A DNA stretch of 35,553 nt from JAHFPN01 sp036559465 (GCA_036559465.1 DATBTC010000042.1:1-35553); one strand, 5' to 3'. Positions 9,792 to 18,184 are shown, counted from the first letter of the stretch. A program made the numbers and translations. Notes: a model not told the origin generated them from the sequence alone.

Positions 9792-10609
9792 GGCGCATCG
9801 TCGTTTGCGCCGACGACTATGCCCTCGCACCGGGAGTCTCCAAGGCGATCCGCGCGCTGATCGAGCAGGGCCGCATCAACGCCACTTCCGTCATGACCGG
9901 GGTGCCGGGCTTCGCGACCGAAGCGGCCGTGCTGGCGATGACCGAGGCCCCCTTCCGCTTCGAGACCGGCCTGCACGTGACGCTCACCGGCCCGTTCCGC
10001 CCGCTCGCCGCGGCGCCGCTGGCGGGCGCGGACGGAAACTTTCCCCCGCTTGCGAAGTTTCTCGACCCGCTGGCCCGGTTCCGCATCGATCGCCGCGCGG
10101 TCGAGGCCGAGGTCGGCGCCCAGATGCGCGCCTTCACGGACGCCTTCGGCCGGCCACCCGATTTCGTCGATGGGCACCAGCACGTGCAGTTACTTCCCGG
10201 CGTGCGCGAGGGATTTCTTGCCGCGGTGGCGCGCTTCGTGCCCAAGGCCTGGGTGCGGCAATGCGGCCCGGCGAACTGGCGCGCGCTCGTTACGGCCGAC
10301 AACAAGACGCGATTTATCGCCGCGCTCAGCTATGGTTTCCGGAATAAGGCCGCGCGCGCGGGGCTACGGTTCAACCCGGCCTTCGCCGGCGCCTATGACT
10401 TCGGCGCCGATGAGAATTTCGCCGCGCTGTTCGCCCGCTTTATCGACGGGCTTCCTGCGGACGGCCTCGTGATGTGCCACCCTGGCTTCGTCGATATAGA
10501 ACTGAAGGCGCGCGACCCGCTCACCGACCGGCGCGAGGCCGAATACGCCTTCCTTGCGGGCAATGAGTTCCCGCAGATCCTCGCCCGCGCCGGCGCGACG
10601 CTGTCCTGA
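9788..10609 (+). CDS. YdjC/ChbG/HpnK/NaxD-family carbohydrate deacetylase
   Basis: A 273-residue metal-dependent deacetylase of the YdjC family, which removes the acetyl group from N-acetylated sugars. The metal site is visible: D9/D10 in VVCADDYALAPGVS, H63 in GLHVTLTGPF, and H130/H132 in VDGHQHVQLLPGV. A conserved CHPGF motif follows near residue 228. Known family members act on chito-oligosaccharides (ChbG), on glucosaminyl hopanoid (HpnK) or on undecaprenyl-phosphate-GalNAc (Francisella NaxD). The start ATG overlaps the stop of the upstream GT2 gene, so translational coupling suggests that it deacetylates the lipid-linked sugar which that enzyme makes. This substrate is inference; the family call is firm. 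It converges on the ABC transporter gene with only 3 bases between them and no terminator hairpin. Confidence 0.88.
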   Translation: MRRIVVCADDYALAPGVSKAIRALIEQGRINATSVMTGVPGFATEAAVLAMTEAPFRFETGLHVTLTGPFRPLAAAPLAGADGNFPPLAKFLDPLARFRIDRRAVEAEVGAQMRAFTDAFGRPPDFVDGHQHVQLLPGVREGFLAAVARFVPKAWVRQCGPANWRALVTADNKTRFIAALSYGFRNKAARAGLRFNPAFAGAYDFGADENFAALFARFIDGLPADGLVMCHPGFVDIELKARDPLTDRREAEYAFLAGNEFPQILARAGATLS

Positions 10610-10612
10610 ACG

Positions 10613-12343
10613 TCATGCCGCAGCAAGCGGCGCCGGCTCCATGCGGTGGCCGCCGTCCGGCAAGCGCTTGAAGTCGAACCGGCGCTGGTGCAGCCCGAAG
10701 AGCGTCGAGCGGTGGCCGATCGAGATCACGGTCGCCTGCGGTAGCCGCTTGGCGAGCAGCCGATACAGCTCCGCCTCCGAGTCCTCGTCGAGCGCCGAGG
10801 TCGCCTCGTCGAGCAGCAGCATTTCGGGCTTGCCGAGCAGTGCGCGTGCCAGCGAGAGCCGCTGCTGCTCGCCTTGCGAAAGCACATGCGGCCAGGACGC
10901 GTCTTCATCGAGGCGATCCTTGAACTTCGCAAGCCCCACCGCATCGAGCGCTTCGGACATCGCCGCGCGTGAAAAGCCGTCCGGCGCATCGGGATAGGTC
11001 AGTGCCGCGGCGAGCGTGCCGAACGGCACATAGGGCCGCTGCGGCAGCACCATCAGCTTGCCCTTGCCGGTCGCGATCTTGCCCGCGCCGAACGGCCAGA
11101 TGCCGGCGATCGCGCGGAACAGCGTCGACTTGCCCGATCCGGTCGGACCAGTCACCAGCACGCTCTCGGCCGGCGCGATCGTGACTTTCTCCGCCCGCAC
11201 CAGCGGCGCGCCGGTCGGCAGCCGCACATCGAGGCCGTCGATGCCGAGCCCGATCCCGTCGCGCTCCTCGTGCGCGAGCGCGCTCACGCGCTTCAGCCGC
11301 TCCCCTTCGGCCACCGCCTGCTCGAAGCCAGTGAGCCGCTCCACCACCGAGCGCCATTCCGCCAGCGTCGCGTAGATGCGGACGAAGAAGCTCAAGGAGT
11401 TTTGCACCTGACCGAAGGCCGAGGCGGTCTGCGTCAGGATGCCGAGCGAGATCGTGCCCGCGAAATAAGCCGGGCTCACCACCACGAACGGGAAGATGAT
11501 CGCTGCCTGGGTGTAGCTCGCGGAGAACCCGGTGAGCCGCTTCTGCGCGTTCATGATGCGGCGGAAGTTTCCAACCAGCGTCGAGAACCGTTCGCCGAGC
11601 CGCCGCCGCTCGGCGGGTTCGCCGTCCAAAAGCGCGATCTGCTCGCCGTTTTCGCGCACGCGCACCAGGTGGTAGCGAAAATCCGCCTCGAAGCGTTGCT
11701 GGTTGAAATTGAGCGCGATCAGCGACCGGCCGATATAATGTGCGCCGATCGTTCCAAGCACAGCGTAGATGATGGCAGCCCACACGAGATAGCCTGGGAT
11801 CGTGACCCCGAAGATCGGAAATGCCGCCGCGCTCGATAGGCCCCAAAGGATGACCACGAAGGAGATCAGCGTCAGCACCGCGCCGATCAGGCCGATGCCG
11901 ATTTCGATCGTGCGCAGCGCGAACAGCTCGAGATCCTCGGCGATGCGTTGGTCCGGGTTATCGGCCGGGTCGCCGACCACGCGCATGCGGTAATGCACGC
12001 CGTGTTCGAGCCAGCGCGAGAGATATTTTTCCGTCGTCCACTGGCGCCAGCGGATGCGCAGCCATTGCTGCAGATAGATCTGATAGACCGCTGCGATGAT
12101 GAACGCGACGGCCAGCACGGTGAAAACCAAGAGCTCGCGCTGGAACGAATCCCAGGCCTTGTTCTGAATCGCGTCGTAGAAGCGCGCGTTCCACTGGTTG
12201 AACAGGACGTTCAGCGCGACGATGCCGAGCTCGAGGCCGATCACACCGCCAAGCAAGAGCCAGCCGGCGAAACGATCGTTGCCGCGGAAGTAGGGCATGG
12301 CCAAGCGAAAGACGTCTTTGATCGCGGAAAGTAGCTGGGACAC
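10613..12343 (-). CDS. BacA/BclA/YddA-like ABC transporter (fused permease and ATPase)
   Basis: A 576-residue half-transporter of the SbmA/BacA-like, ABCD-type family. The N-terminal membrane domain (about 1-330) begins with FRLAMPYFRGNDRFAGWLLL and carries the family sequence NQWNARFYDAIQNKAW and the RWRQWTTEKYLSRWL segment before the NPDQRIAEDLELF loop. The C-terminal ATPase has Walker A VTGPTGSGKSTLF, signature LSQGEQQRLSLARAL and Walker B MLLLDEATSALDE. Relatives include Bradyrhizobium BclA and E. coli YddA. BclA imports host peptides and helps nodule bacteria differentiate; the peptide or other substrate here is unknown. Because it includes its own ATPase it differs from BacA/SbmA proper. 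It is probably transcribed alone, from the 152-base gap that also holds the groEL terminator. Confidence 0.9.
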   Translation of the reverse strand: MSQLLSAIKDVFRLAMPYFRGNDRFAGWLLLGGVIGLELGIVALNVLFNQWNARFYDAIQNKAWDSFQRELLVFTVLAVAFIIAAVYQIYLQQWLRIRWRQWTTEKYLSRWLEHGVHYRMRVVGDPADNPDQRIAEDLELFALRTIEIGIGLIGAVLTLISFVVILWGLSSAAAFPIFGVTIPGYLVWAAIIYAVLGTIGAHYIGRSLIALNFNQQRFEADFRYHLVRVRENGEQIALLDGEPAERRRLGERFSTLVGNFRRIMNAQKRLTGFSASYTQAAIIFPFVVVSPAYFAGTISLGILTQTASAFGQVQNSLSFFVRIYATLAEWRSVVERLTGFEQAVAEGERLKRVSALAHEERDGIGLGIDGLDVRLPTGAPLVRAEKVTIAPAESVLVTGPTGSGKSTLFRAIAGIWPFGAGKIATGKGKLMVLPQRPYVPFGTLAAALTYPDAPDGFSRAAMSEALDAVGLAKFKDRLDEDASWPHVLSQGEQQRLSLARALLGKPEMLLLDEATSALDEDSEAELYRLLAKRLPQATVISIGHRSTLFGLHQRRFDFKRLPDGGHRMEPAPLAAA

Positions 12344-12438
12344 GGGCGTTCTCCGGCGGCGGTCGGTTATGGGCGAGTCGCTTGAACGGCAAATCTAGCC
12401 GATCGAAGGCATATGCGTTGCACGAGGCGCCTCACCCC

Positions 12439-12472
12439 GAAAACAAAAGGGGCGCGGCTTTCACCGCGCCCC
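12439..12472 (-). terminator. intrinsic terminator of groESL
   Basis: A perfect 9-bp stem (GGGGCGCGG at 12449-12457 with CCGCGCCCC at 12464-12472) closes a 6-base loop. Read on the minus strand it is followed by CTTTTGTTTT (12448-12439). It begins 24 bases after the groEL stop codon, in the right place and orientation to end the groESL transcript. Confidence 0.88.
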
Positions 12473-12495
12473 CGTCTCTCAGGTCTTGGATTGCG

Positions 12496-14136
12496 TCAGT
12501 AATCCATCCCACCCATTCCGCCACCGCCCGGCATAGGCGGCATCGGCGTTTCCTTCTTCGGAAGTTCGGCGACCATGGCCTCGGTCGTAATCAGCAAACC
12601 GGCCACGGAAGCCGCATCCTGCAGCGCGGTGCGCACGACCTTGGCCGGATCGATGATGCCGGCCTTGAACATGTCGACATATTGTTCGGTCTGCGCGTCG
12701 AAGCCGTAATCGGCATCCTTCGAATCGAGCAACTTGCCGACCACGATCGAGCCCTCGACGCCCGAATTTTCGGCGATCTGCCGCACCGGGCTTTCCAGCG
12801 CCTTGAGCACGATGTTGATGCCGGCCTGGATGTCGGGATTGGAGTTCTTCAGCTTCTCGATCGCCTTCTTGGCGCGCAGCAGCGCGACGCCGCCGCCGGC
12901 CACGATACCTTCCTCGACCGCGGCCCGCGTGGCGTTAAGCGCATCGTCCACGCGATCCTTTTTTTCCTTAACCTCGGTCTCGGTGGCGCCGCCGACACGG
13001 ATCACCGCGACGCCGCCCGCGAGCTTCGCGAGCCGCTCCTGCAGCTTTTCCTTGTCGTAATCCGAGGTGGTCTCTTCGATCTGCGCCTTGATCTGGCCGA
13101 CGCGGGCTTCGATGTCCTTCTTCTTCCCGGCGCCGTCCACGATGGTGGTCTTTTCCTTCTCGATGATGACCTTCTTGGCGCGGCCGAGCATGGCGACCGT
13201 CACGCTCTCGAGCTTGATACCGAGATCCTCGGCAATCAGCTGACCGCCGGTGAGGATCGCGATGTCCTCGAGCATGGCCTTGCGCCGGTCGCCAAAGCCC
13301 GGGGCCTTGACGGCGGCGACCTTCAGGCCGCCGCGCAGCTTGTTCACGACGAGCGTCGCCAGCGCCTCGCCTTCCACGTCCTCGGCGATGATCAGCAGGG
13401 GCTTGCCGGTCTGCACGATCGCTTCGAGCAACGGCAGCATCGCCTGCAGGCCCGAAAGCTTCTTCTCGAACAGCAGCAGATAGGCATCCTGCAGCTCGGC
13501 GGTCATTTTCTCGGCATTGGTGACGAAATAGGGCGAGATATAGCCGCGGTCGAACTGCATGCCTTCGACGATCTCGACGTCCGTATCGAGCGACTTGGCT
13601 TCTTCGACGGTGATGACGCCCTCGTTGCCGACCTTCTGCATGGCGTTGGCGATCATCTTGCCGATCGCCTCGTCGCCGTTTGAGGAGATGGTTCCGACCT
13701 GGGCCACCTCGGCGGAAGACTGTACTTTCTTGGCGCGCTTCACGATGTCTTTCACGACCTCGTCGACCGCAAGATCGACGCCGCGCTTCAGATCCATCGG
13801 ATTCATTCCGGCGGCCACGGACTTCGCGCCTTCCCGCACGATCGACTGCGCCAGGAGCGTCGCCGTCGTGGTGCCGTCCCCGGCCTTTTCGTTGGTCTTG
13901 GAGGCGACTTCGCGCACCATCTGCACGCCCATGTTCTCGAACTTGTCGTCGAGCTCGATTTCCTTCGCCACCGTCACCCCGTCCTTGGTGATGCGCGGCG
14001 AGCCATAGGACTTGTCGAGCACGACGTTGCGGCCCTTGGGACCGAGCGTCACCTTCACGGCATTGGCCAGAATATCGACACCGCGCAGCATCCGGTCGCG
14101 CGCGTCGGCGCCAAATCGTACTTCTTTCGCAGCCAT
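12496..14136 (-). CDS. groEL: chaperonin GroEL (Hsp60)
   Basis: A 546-residue chaperonin that forms the 14-subunit folding chamber in the cytoplasm. Diagnostic segments include the start MAAKEVRFGADARDRMLRGV, the ATP-binding TLGPKGRNVVLDKSYGSP (residues 30-47), KAGDGTTTATLLAQ (about 83-96), the apical region with GYISPYFVTN and the Gly-Met-rich tail PGGGGMGGMDY. Length and sequence are standard, with nothing missing. groES lies 41 bases upstream and an intrinsic terminator follows, so this is a simple two-gene operon. It is controlled from the CIRCE/heat-shock region ahead of groES. Alphaproteobacteria of this group often carry several groESL copies; whether this is the housekeeping copy cannot be judged from the window. 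Confidence 0.98.
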   Translation of the reverse strand: MAAKEVRFGADARDRMLRGVDILANAVKVTLGPKGRNVVLDKSYGSPRITKDGVTVAKEIELDDKFENMGVQMVREVASKTNEKAGDGTTTATLLAQSIVREGAKSVAAGMNPMDLKRGVDLAVDEVVKDIVKRAKKVQSSAEVAQVGTISSNGDEAIGKMIANAMQKVGNEGVITVEEAKSLDTDVEIVEGMQFDRGYISPYFVTNAEKMTAELQDAYLLLFEKKLSGLQAMLPLLEAIVQTGKPLLIIAEDVEGEALATLVVNKLRGGLKVAAVKAPGFGDRRKAMLEDIAILTGGQLIAEDLGIKLESVTVAMLGRAKKVIIEKEKTTIVDGAGKKKDIEARVGQIKAQIEETTSDYDKEKLQERLAKLAGGVAVIRVGGATETEVKEKKDRVDDALNATRAAVEEGIVAGGGVALLRAKKAIEKLKNSNPDIQAGINIVLKALESPVRQIAENSGVEGSIVVGKLLDSKDADYGFDAQTEQYVDMFKAGIIDPAKVVRTALQDAASVAGLLITTEAMVAELPKKETPMPPMPGGGGMGGMDY

Positions 14137-14177
14137 TTACTTCTACTCCTGATTTGAGATTGCTAGGCGCGCGCCGC

Positions 14178-14474
14178 TTATTTCGCGATCACACCCATGA
14201 CGTCGGACTCCTTCATGATCAGGAGATCCTCGCCGTCGATCTTGACCTCGGTGCCGGACCACTTGCCGAACAGCACCCGGTCGCCGACCTTGATGTCGAT
14301 CGGAATGAGCTTGCCGGCCTCGTCGCGGCCGCCCGGGCCGACGGCGATCACCGCGCCTTCTTGCGGCTTCTCCTGGGCGGAGTCCGGGATGATGATTCCG
14401 CCGGCGGTCTTTTCCTCGGCGGTAACGCGGCGCACGACCACGCGGTCGTGCAGGGGACGGAACTTCATTTTCAT
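14178..14474 (-). CDS. groES: co-chaperonin GroES (Hsp10)
   Basis: A 98-residue lid protein for GroEL. It has the family start KFRPLHDRVVVRRV, the mobile-loop region EEKTAGGIIIPDSAQEKPQE and the GKWSGTEVKIDGEDLLIM beta-strand section. The start is chosen at 14474 (MKMKF) because AGAGGTGG lies at the right distance on the minus strand. The alternative ATG at 14468 would give the more usual MKF beginning, two residues shorter. Longer upstream extension is ruled out by the promoter and CIRCE element at 14551-14616. It precedes groEL by 41 bases in the same operon. Confidence 0.96.
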   Translation of the reverse strand: MKMKFRPLHDRVVVRRVTAEEKTAGGIIIPDSAQEKPQEGAVIAVGPGGRDEAGKLIPIDIKVGDRVLFGKWSGTEVKIDGEDLLIMKESDVMGVIAK

Positions 14475-14550
14475 GCGGCCACCTCTTGCGCGCGCCGGCG
14501 GACCGGCGGGATTTCTGAATTGGCGAGATATCTCAGAGTCTTGAAGGCGC

Positions 14551-14575
14551 TGGCACTCGGCTATAGCGAGTGCCA
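14551..14575. promoter_or_regulatory. CIRCE element (HrcA operator) of groESL
   Basis: TGGCACTC (14551-14558), a 9-base spacer and GAGTGCCA (14568-14575) form a perfect inverted repeat. It differs from the standard CIRCE (TTAGCACTC-N9-GAGTGCTAA) only at the outer bases. The GCACTC/GAGTGC core and 9-base spacing are exact. It lies just downstream of the predicted transcription start, where HrcA binding represses groESL. Confidence 0.92.
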
Positions 14576-14586
14576 CGGCCGCGGGG

Positions 14587-14616
14587 AAAATGGGCGGGCG
14601 GGCCCTGAATGTCAAG
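14587..14616 (-). promoter_or_regulatory. heat-shock (RpoH-type) promoter of groESL
   Basis: On the minus strand CTTGAC (14616-14611) is separated by 16 bases from CCCATTTT (14594-14587). This resembles alphaproteobacterial sigma-32 promoters (CTTG-type -35, CCCAT-type -10). Transcription would begin near 14580, directly before the CIRCE repeat. Dual control by RpoH and HrcA is therefore likely, though the promoter match is by eye. Confidence 0.65.
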
Positions 14617-14636
14617 GCGCGGCCTTGAAGCCGGTT

Positions 14637-15401
14637 TCAGCCCGCTAGCGCCCGCACCGCGTCATACAAAAGCTTCGCCGCGGCGAAGGCGAGGATCAGG
14701 TAGCACCAGAAGAACAGCCGGTTTTGCTCGAGCCGGTCGTGCAGGTATTTCCCGACCCATACGCCGACCGGCACCGCCGGCGCCAGCGCCAGCGCCGCCC
14801 ACAGTGTCGAAGGCCGGGCGAATGCGAGCAAGCCATAGGGCACGAGCTTGATGAGATTGCCGAGCGTGAAGAGCGCGATCGAGGTGCCGGCATAGACCGT
14901 CTTGTGCAGTCCGCGCCGCAGCAGATACATCGCGACCGGTGGTCCGCCGGCGTGGGCGATGAAAGTGGTGAAGCCCGCGGCCGTGCCTGCGGCAAGCGCA
15001 AGCGGCGGCGAGACCGGGAGCTTCCGCGGCGGTACTTTGCGCCCGCGTAGGTACCAGTCGATCGTGAAGGCGAGCGTCACCGCCCCGATCGCCGCCGCGA
15101 CCAAACGCGGATCGACATAGGCGAAGAACAGATATCCGAGGGCGATACCGAATACGAGGCTAGGCAAGAGCCATAGAAGATCGGGCTTCGACCAGGTCTT
15201 CGGCGTGAACGAGCCGAGCGCGAACGCATCCATGAGCGAGACGAGCGGCGCCACCACAATCGCCGCCTCGATCGGCAGCATTACGAGCGACAAGAGCGGC
15301 ACGCCGAGCGTGGCCAGCCCGCCGCCGAAGGCACCCTTGCCCACAGCGATGAGGAACACGGTTGGAAGGCCGACGAGATAGAAGAGGAAATCGGAAGGCA
15401 T
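14637..15401 (-). CDS. TauE/SafE-family membrane exporter
   Basis: A 254-residue polytopic membrane protein with about seven to eight helices. The family pattern is seen in VGKGAFGGGLATLGVPLLSL near the N-terminus (residues about 20-39) and in the repeat-like FTTFIAHAGGPPVAMYLLRR (about 144-163). TauE/SafE proteins export sulfite or sulfoacetate in some bacteria, but most members have unknown substrates. No sulfur metabolism gene is adjacent, so the substrate stays open. It is transcribed toward groES, and its divergent neighbour is a small lipoprotein gene 92 bases away. Family identity is clear. Confidence 0.88.
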   Translation of the reverse strand: MPSDFLFYLVGLPTVFLIAVGKGAFGGGLATLGVPLLSLVMLPIEAAIVVAPLVSLMDAFALGSFTPKTWSKPDLLWLLPSLVFGIALGYLFFAYVDPRLVAAAIGAVTLAFTIDWYLRGRKVPPRKLPVSPPLALAAGTAAGFTTFIAHAGGPPVAMYLLRRGLHKTVYAGTSIALFTLGNLIKLVPYGLLAFARPSTLWAALALAPAVPVGVWVGKYLHDRLEQNRLFFWCYLILAFAAAKLLYDAVRALAG

Positions 15402-15493
15402 GCCGGGCGCCCTTATAGCAGAAGCGCCCGCTGGCGCCGTTGTCCGTTTGGCTTAAGTCTGCGAAAAATGCGAGCCTAGGTTCGGGGGCTCTC

Positions 15494-15952
15494 ATGTTCC
15501 GCGTCGTTTTGTCCTGTCTGCTTGCCTTCGCCCTCTCTGGCTGTATCGCCGACCTGGAGAGGAGCGGCGCGCTGGAGACCCGCGGCGTCTCGGCCCCGCT
15601 CAGCGCCGACAAGCTCGCTGGCCGTTGGGGGCTCGCCTCCTATCATGACGCCAAGGATGCCAAGCGCGTCGAGAACGCGGCGCGCGGCCAGTGCGGCAAT
15701 CCCTACGTGATCGCGCGCGGCCGCGGCAGCACAGTCTTGATGCACATGCCGTTCGCTACCACCGCGACCGAAATGGAAGTGCGCAGCGGCGCCGGCGCGA
15801 CCTATATCGGCCCGTCCGGTGGGCAGATTTCCGGCGACCGCGAGGTGATCCGCTGGGACGGCCGGGTGCTGGTGTTGAAATGGGTCGACCAGCAAGCCGC
15901 CGCCACCTACGGCACCATGGTGTTCGTGCGCTGCGCGGGCACGGCGGCGTAA
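15494..15952 (+). CDS. small lipoprotein of unknown function
   Basis: A 152-residue predicted lipoprotein. The start at 15494 gives a short signal peptide MFRVVLSCLLAFALSGC with a lipobox (LSGC) so that C17 would be lipidated. Longer upstream starts would spoil the signal. The mature part begins with a polar linker, then LAGRWGLASYHDAKDAK and a beta-rich domain with several GG turns. Two cysteines (one in GQCGNP, one in VRCAGTAA) could form a disulphide. I do not recognise a named family; the size and the domain starting with L-x-G-x-W vaguely recall lipocalin- or inhibitor-like beta barrels. The MFS transporter gene follows after 28 bases on the same strand, so co-transcription is possible. 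Confidence 0.75.
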   Translation: MFRVVLSCLLAFALSGCIADLERSGALETRGVSAPLSADKLAGRWGLASYHDAKDAKRVENAARGQCGNPYVIARGRGSTVLMHMPFATTATEMEVRSGAGATYIGPSGGQISGDREVIRWDGRVLVLKWVDQQAAATYGTMVFVRCAGTAA

Positions 15953-15980
15953 GCAAACGAATCGCGTAAGACTTCCCGCG

Positions 15981-17168
15981 ATGTCTCTCCTCACCCGCCT
16001 CGCCGGACCCTGGCGCGCGATTCCGGTGCTGGGCGTCACGCAAATCCTCGCCTGGGGCACGATCTTCTATCCGCCGGTCCTGACTGTGCCGCTGATCGCC
16101 GCCGAGCGTGGCTGGTCGCTCGCCTTCACCATGGGCGGCTTCTCGCTCGGGCTTGCCGCCTCCGGGCTCGCCGCGCCGCTCGTCGGCACGCTCATCGACC
16201 GTCACGGCGGCCACTTCGTGATGGCGGCAGGCTCCTTGATCGGCGCGGTCGGACTCGTCGGCCTCGCCTATGCCGCCGATCCCGTTTCGTTTCTCATCGT
16301 GTGGGCGGTGCTCGGCATCGCCATGGCGACGGGACTCTATACTCCGGCGTTCTCGAGCCTGGGGCGCATTTTCGGCGCCGAGGCGCGGCGACCGATCACG
16401 ACGCTCACGCTGATCGGCGGCTTCGCCTCGACCGTGAGCTGGCCCGCGACCTATTTCTTCATCGAGGCGGCAGGCGTTCGCGGCACTTTCCTGATCTATG
16501 CGGCACTGCTCGCGTTGGTCGCGGCGCCGCTCCATGCCTTCGCCCTGCCGCGCCACCACGCCCACTCCCGCCCGGCCGCGCCCGACAAGATCTCGCCGAC
16601 CCAGAAGCCGCTGCCGGCGCGCGGCACCATCTTCCTGCTCGTGGCCGCGGCCTTCGCCGCCTATGCCTTCGTGCCATCGGCGCTCGGCGCGCACATGCTT
16701 GCGATTTTCGACCGCATGGGCCTCGAGCCCAGAACCGTGGTCCTGATCGGCATGCTGTTCGGGCCGGCGCAGGTGGCCGCGCGGCTTTGTGAGTTCTTCT
16801 TCGCCCGCGAGGTGCACCCGCTGCTGATCGCGCGCGGCGCGGCGATCCTGATGCTTGTCGCGTTCCTGTTGCTCGCCCTGTTCGGCGCCTCGCCGCTGGT
16901 CGCCGCCGCCTTCGCCATCCTGTTCGGTGCCTGCAACGGCCTGATCACGATCGCCACCGGAACGGTGCCGCTCGCCCTGTTCGGCGCCGAGGGCTATGGC
17001 CGGCTGCTCGGGCGCATCGGCGGCCCCTCGCGCCTGCTGCAGGCGGTCGCCCCGCTCGCCATCGCCTTCGCCATCGAGCGCTATTCGGACCCGGCGGCGC
17101 TCTCGATCATCGCAGCCTTCGCAGCCGTCGCATTGCTATGCTTCCTGTTCATCCGCCACCCGGCCTGA
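15981..17168 (+). CDS. MFS transporter
   Basis: A 395-residue major facilitator superfamily protein with 12 predicted helices in two halves joined by a His/Pro-rich cytoplasmic loop around residue 190 (LPRHHAHSRPAAPDK). The loop after helix 2 has the motif-A-like GTLIDRHGGHFVMAAG, typical of MFS. The start VLGVTQILAWGTIFYPPVLT, repeated glycine-rich helices and the GRLLGRIGGPSRLLQAVAPL region resemble the unassigned, oxalate/formate-antiporter-like MFS group. No substrate can be named. It comes 28 bases after a small lipoprotein gene and before an L,D-transpeptidase; neither suggests a substrate. Confidence 0.85.
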   Translation: MSLLTRLAGPWRAIPVLGVTQILAWGTIFYPPVLTVPLIAAERGWSLAFTMGGFSLGLAASGLAAPLVGTLIDRHGGHFVMAAGSLIGAVGLVGLAYAADPVSFLIVWAVLGIAMATGLYTPAFSSLGRIFGAEARRPITTLTLIGGFASTVSWPATYFFIEAAGVRGTFLIYAALLALVAAPLHAFALPRHHAHSRPAAPDKISPTQKPLPARGTIFLLVAAAFAAYAFVPSALGAHMLAIFDRMGLEPRTVVLIGMLFGPAQVAARLCEFFFAREVHPLLIARGAAILMLVAFLLLALFGASPLVAAAFAILFGACNGLITIATGTVPLALFGAEGYGRLLGRIGGPSRLLQAVAPLAIAFAIERYSDPAALSIIAAFAAVALLCFLFIRHPA

Positions 17169-17321
17169 TCGTCAACCTTCCGTAAACCATGATCACAAAC
17201 AGGCGCCGGCCTTGGCCCGGCGCGCGGCGGCGTTTACCGATCAGTCGTCATGGCTCGTTAGGGATAAATGAGGCGGCGCCATGTCGGCCCGCCAGTTCGG
17301 CGCTTTGTACAGAGTACGTCG

Positions 17322-18158
17322 ATGCGCACACTGATCTCGTTTCCGCTTCTCGTCTTCACTACCGCCGCGCTGACCGCAGGCGTGCACACCGGCGCGCCGG
17401 CACAGGAGCGGTCCGGGCCGCTCGTCATCAGCGCGCCGCGCTACGAGGCAGAACCGCTCCCGGGCCGGCCCGACTTCGCCCCGGGTACGCGCCTCGCAAC
17501 CCGCGAGCGCAACAATTTCGGCGGCGGTCTCTTCGAGTTTCTCGCCGGCGGTGGTCGCAACACGACGTTAACGCGCCAGCCTTCCGACCGGCCCTGGCAG
17601 GACGCCACGCCGGAATATGACCGCGACCCAGGCCGCTATCACGCGCCGCAGCCCTTCCTCTTCGGTCGCCGCGACGCGCCCGACGTGCGCGAGACGCCGG
17701 CGCGGCCCGCCTTCGACCCACGCTTCGCCAAGCAGACCGTGAGCTACATCACCAACGAAAAGCCGGGCACCGTCGTGGTCGATACCCGCGCCCGCTTCCT
17801 CTATCTCGTGCAGGAAGATGGCAAGGCGACCCGCTACGGCATCGGCGTCGGTCGCGTCGGCTTCACCTGGTCGGGCGTCAAGACCATCTCGCAGAAGCGC
17901 GAGTGGCCCGACTGGCGGCCGCCGGCCGAGATGCTGAAGCGCCGGCCCGACCTGCCGGTCTGGATGGCCGGCGGCGCCGACAACCCGCTCGGCGCGCGCG
18001 CGATCTATCTCGGCTCGACGCTCTACCGCATCCACGGCTCGAACGAGCCGCACACCATCGGCCAGGCCGTGTCCTCGGGCTGCTTCCGCATGAAGAACGA
18101 CGACGTGATCGACCTTTATGACAAAGTGAAGATCGGCACCAAGGTCGTGGTGATCTGA
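17322..18158 (+). CDS. L,D-transpeptidase (YkuD domain)
   Basis: A 278-residue exported enzyme that cross-links peptidoglycan (3-3 links) or attaches proteins to it. The start at 17322 gives a clean signal peptide MRTLISFPLLVFTTAALTAG ending near GAPAQ. An upstream in-frame ATG (17268) would add 18 charged residues ahead of it and is less likely. The YkuD domain occupies about 145-278, with GTVVVDTRARFLYLVQEDGK at its start. The catalytic motif includes H238 in RIHGSNEPHTIG and C254 in SSGCFRM. The preceding region (about 25-130) is low-complexity and Arg/Pro-rich, probably a periplasmic linker. A strong intrinsic terminator follows. Confidence 0.93.
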   Translation: MRTLISFPLLVFTTAALTAGVHTGAPAQERSGPLVISAPRYEAEPLPGRPDFAPGTRLATRERNNFGGGLFEFLAGGGRNTTLTRQPSDRPWQDATPEYDRDPGRYHAPQPFLFGRRDAPDVRETPARPAFDPRFAKQTVSYITNEKPGTVVVDTRARFLYLVQEDGKATRYGIGVGRVGFTWSGVKTISQKREWPDWRPPAEMLKRRPDLPVWMAGGADNPLGARAIYLGSTLYRIHGSNEPHTIGQAVSSGCFRMKNDDVIDLYDKVKIGTKVVVI

Positions 18159-18184
18159 CCTCTCAACCGACGAGAGTTTCGACG

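Noticed and set aside
17203..17227. GCGCCGG/CCGGCGC hairpin after the MFS gene
   Set aside because: The stem is good but no T-run follows on either strand, so it is not called as a terminator.
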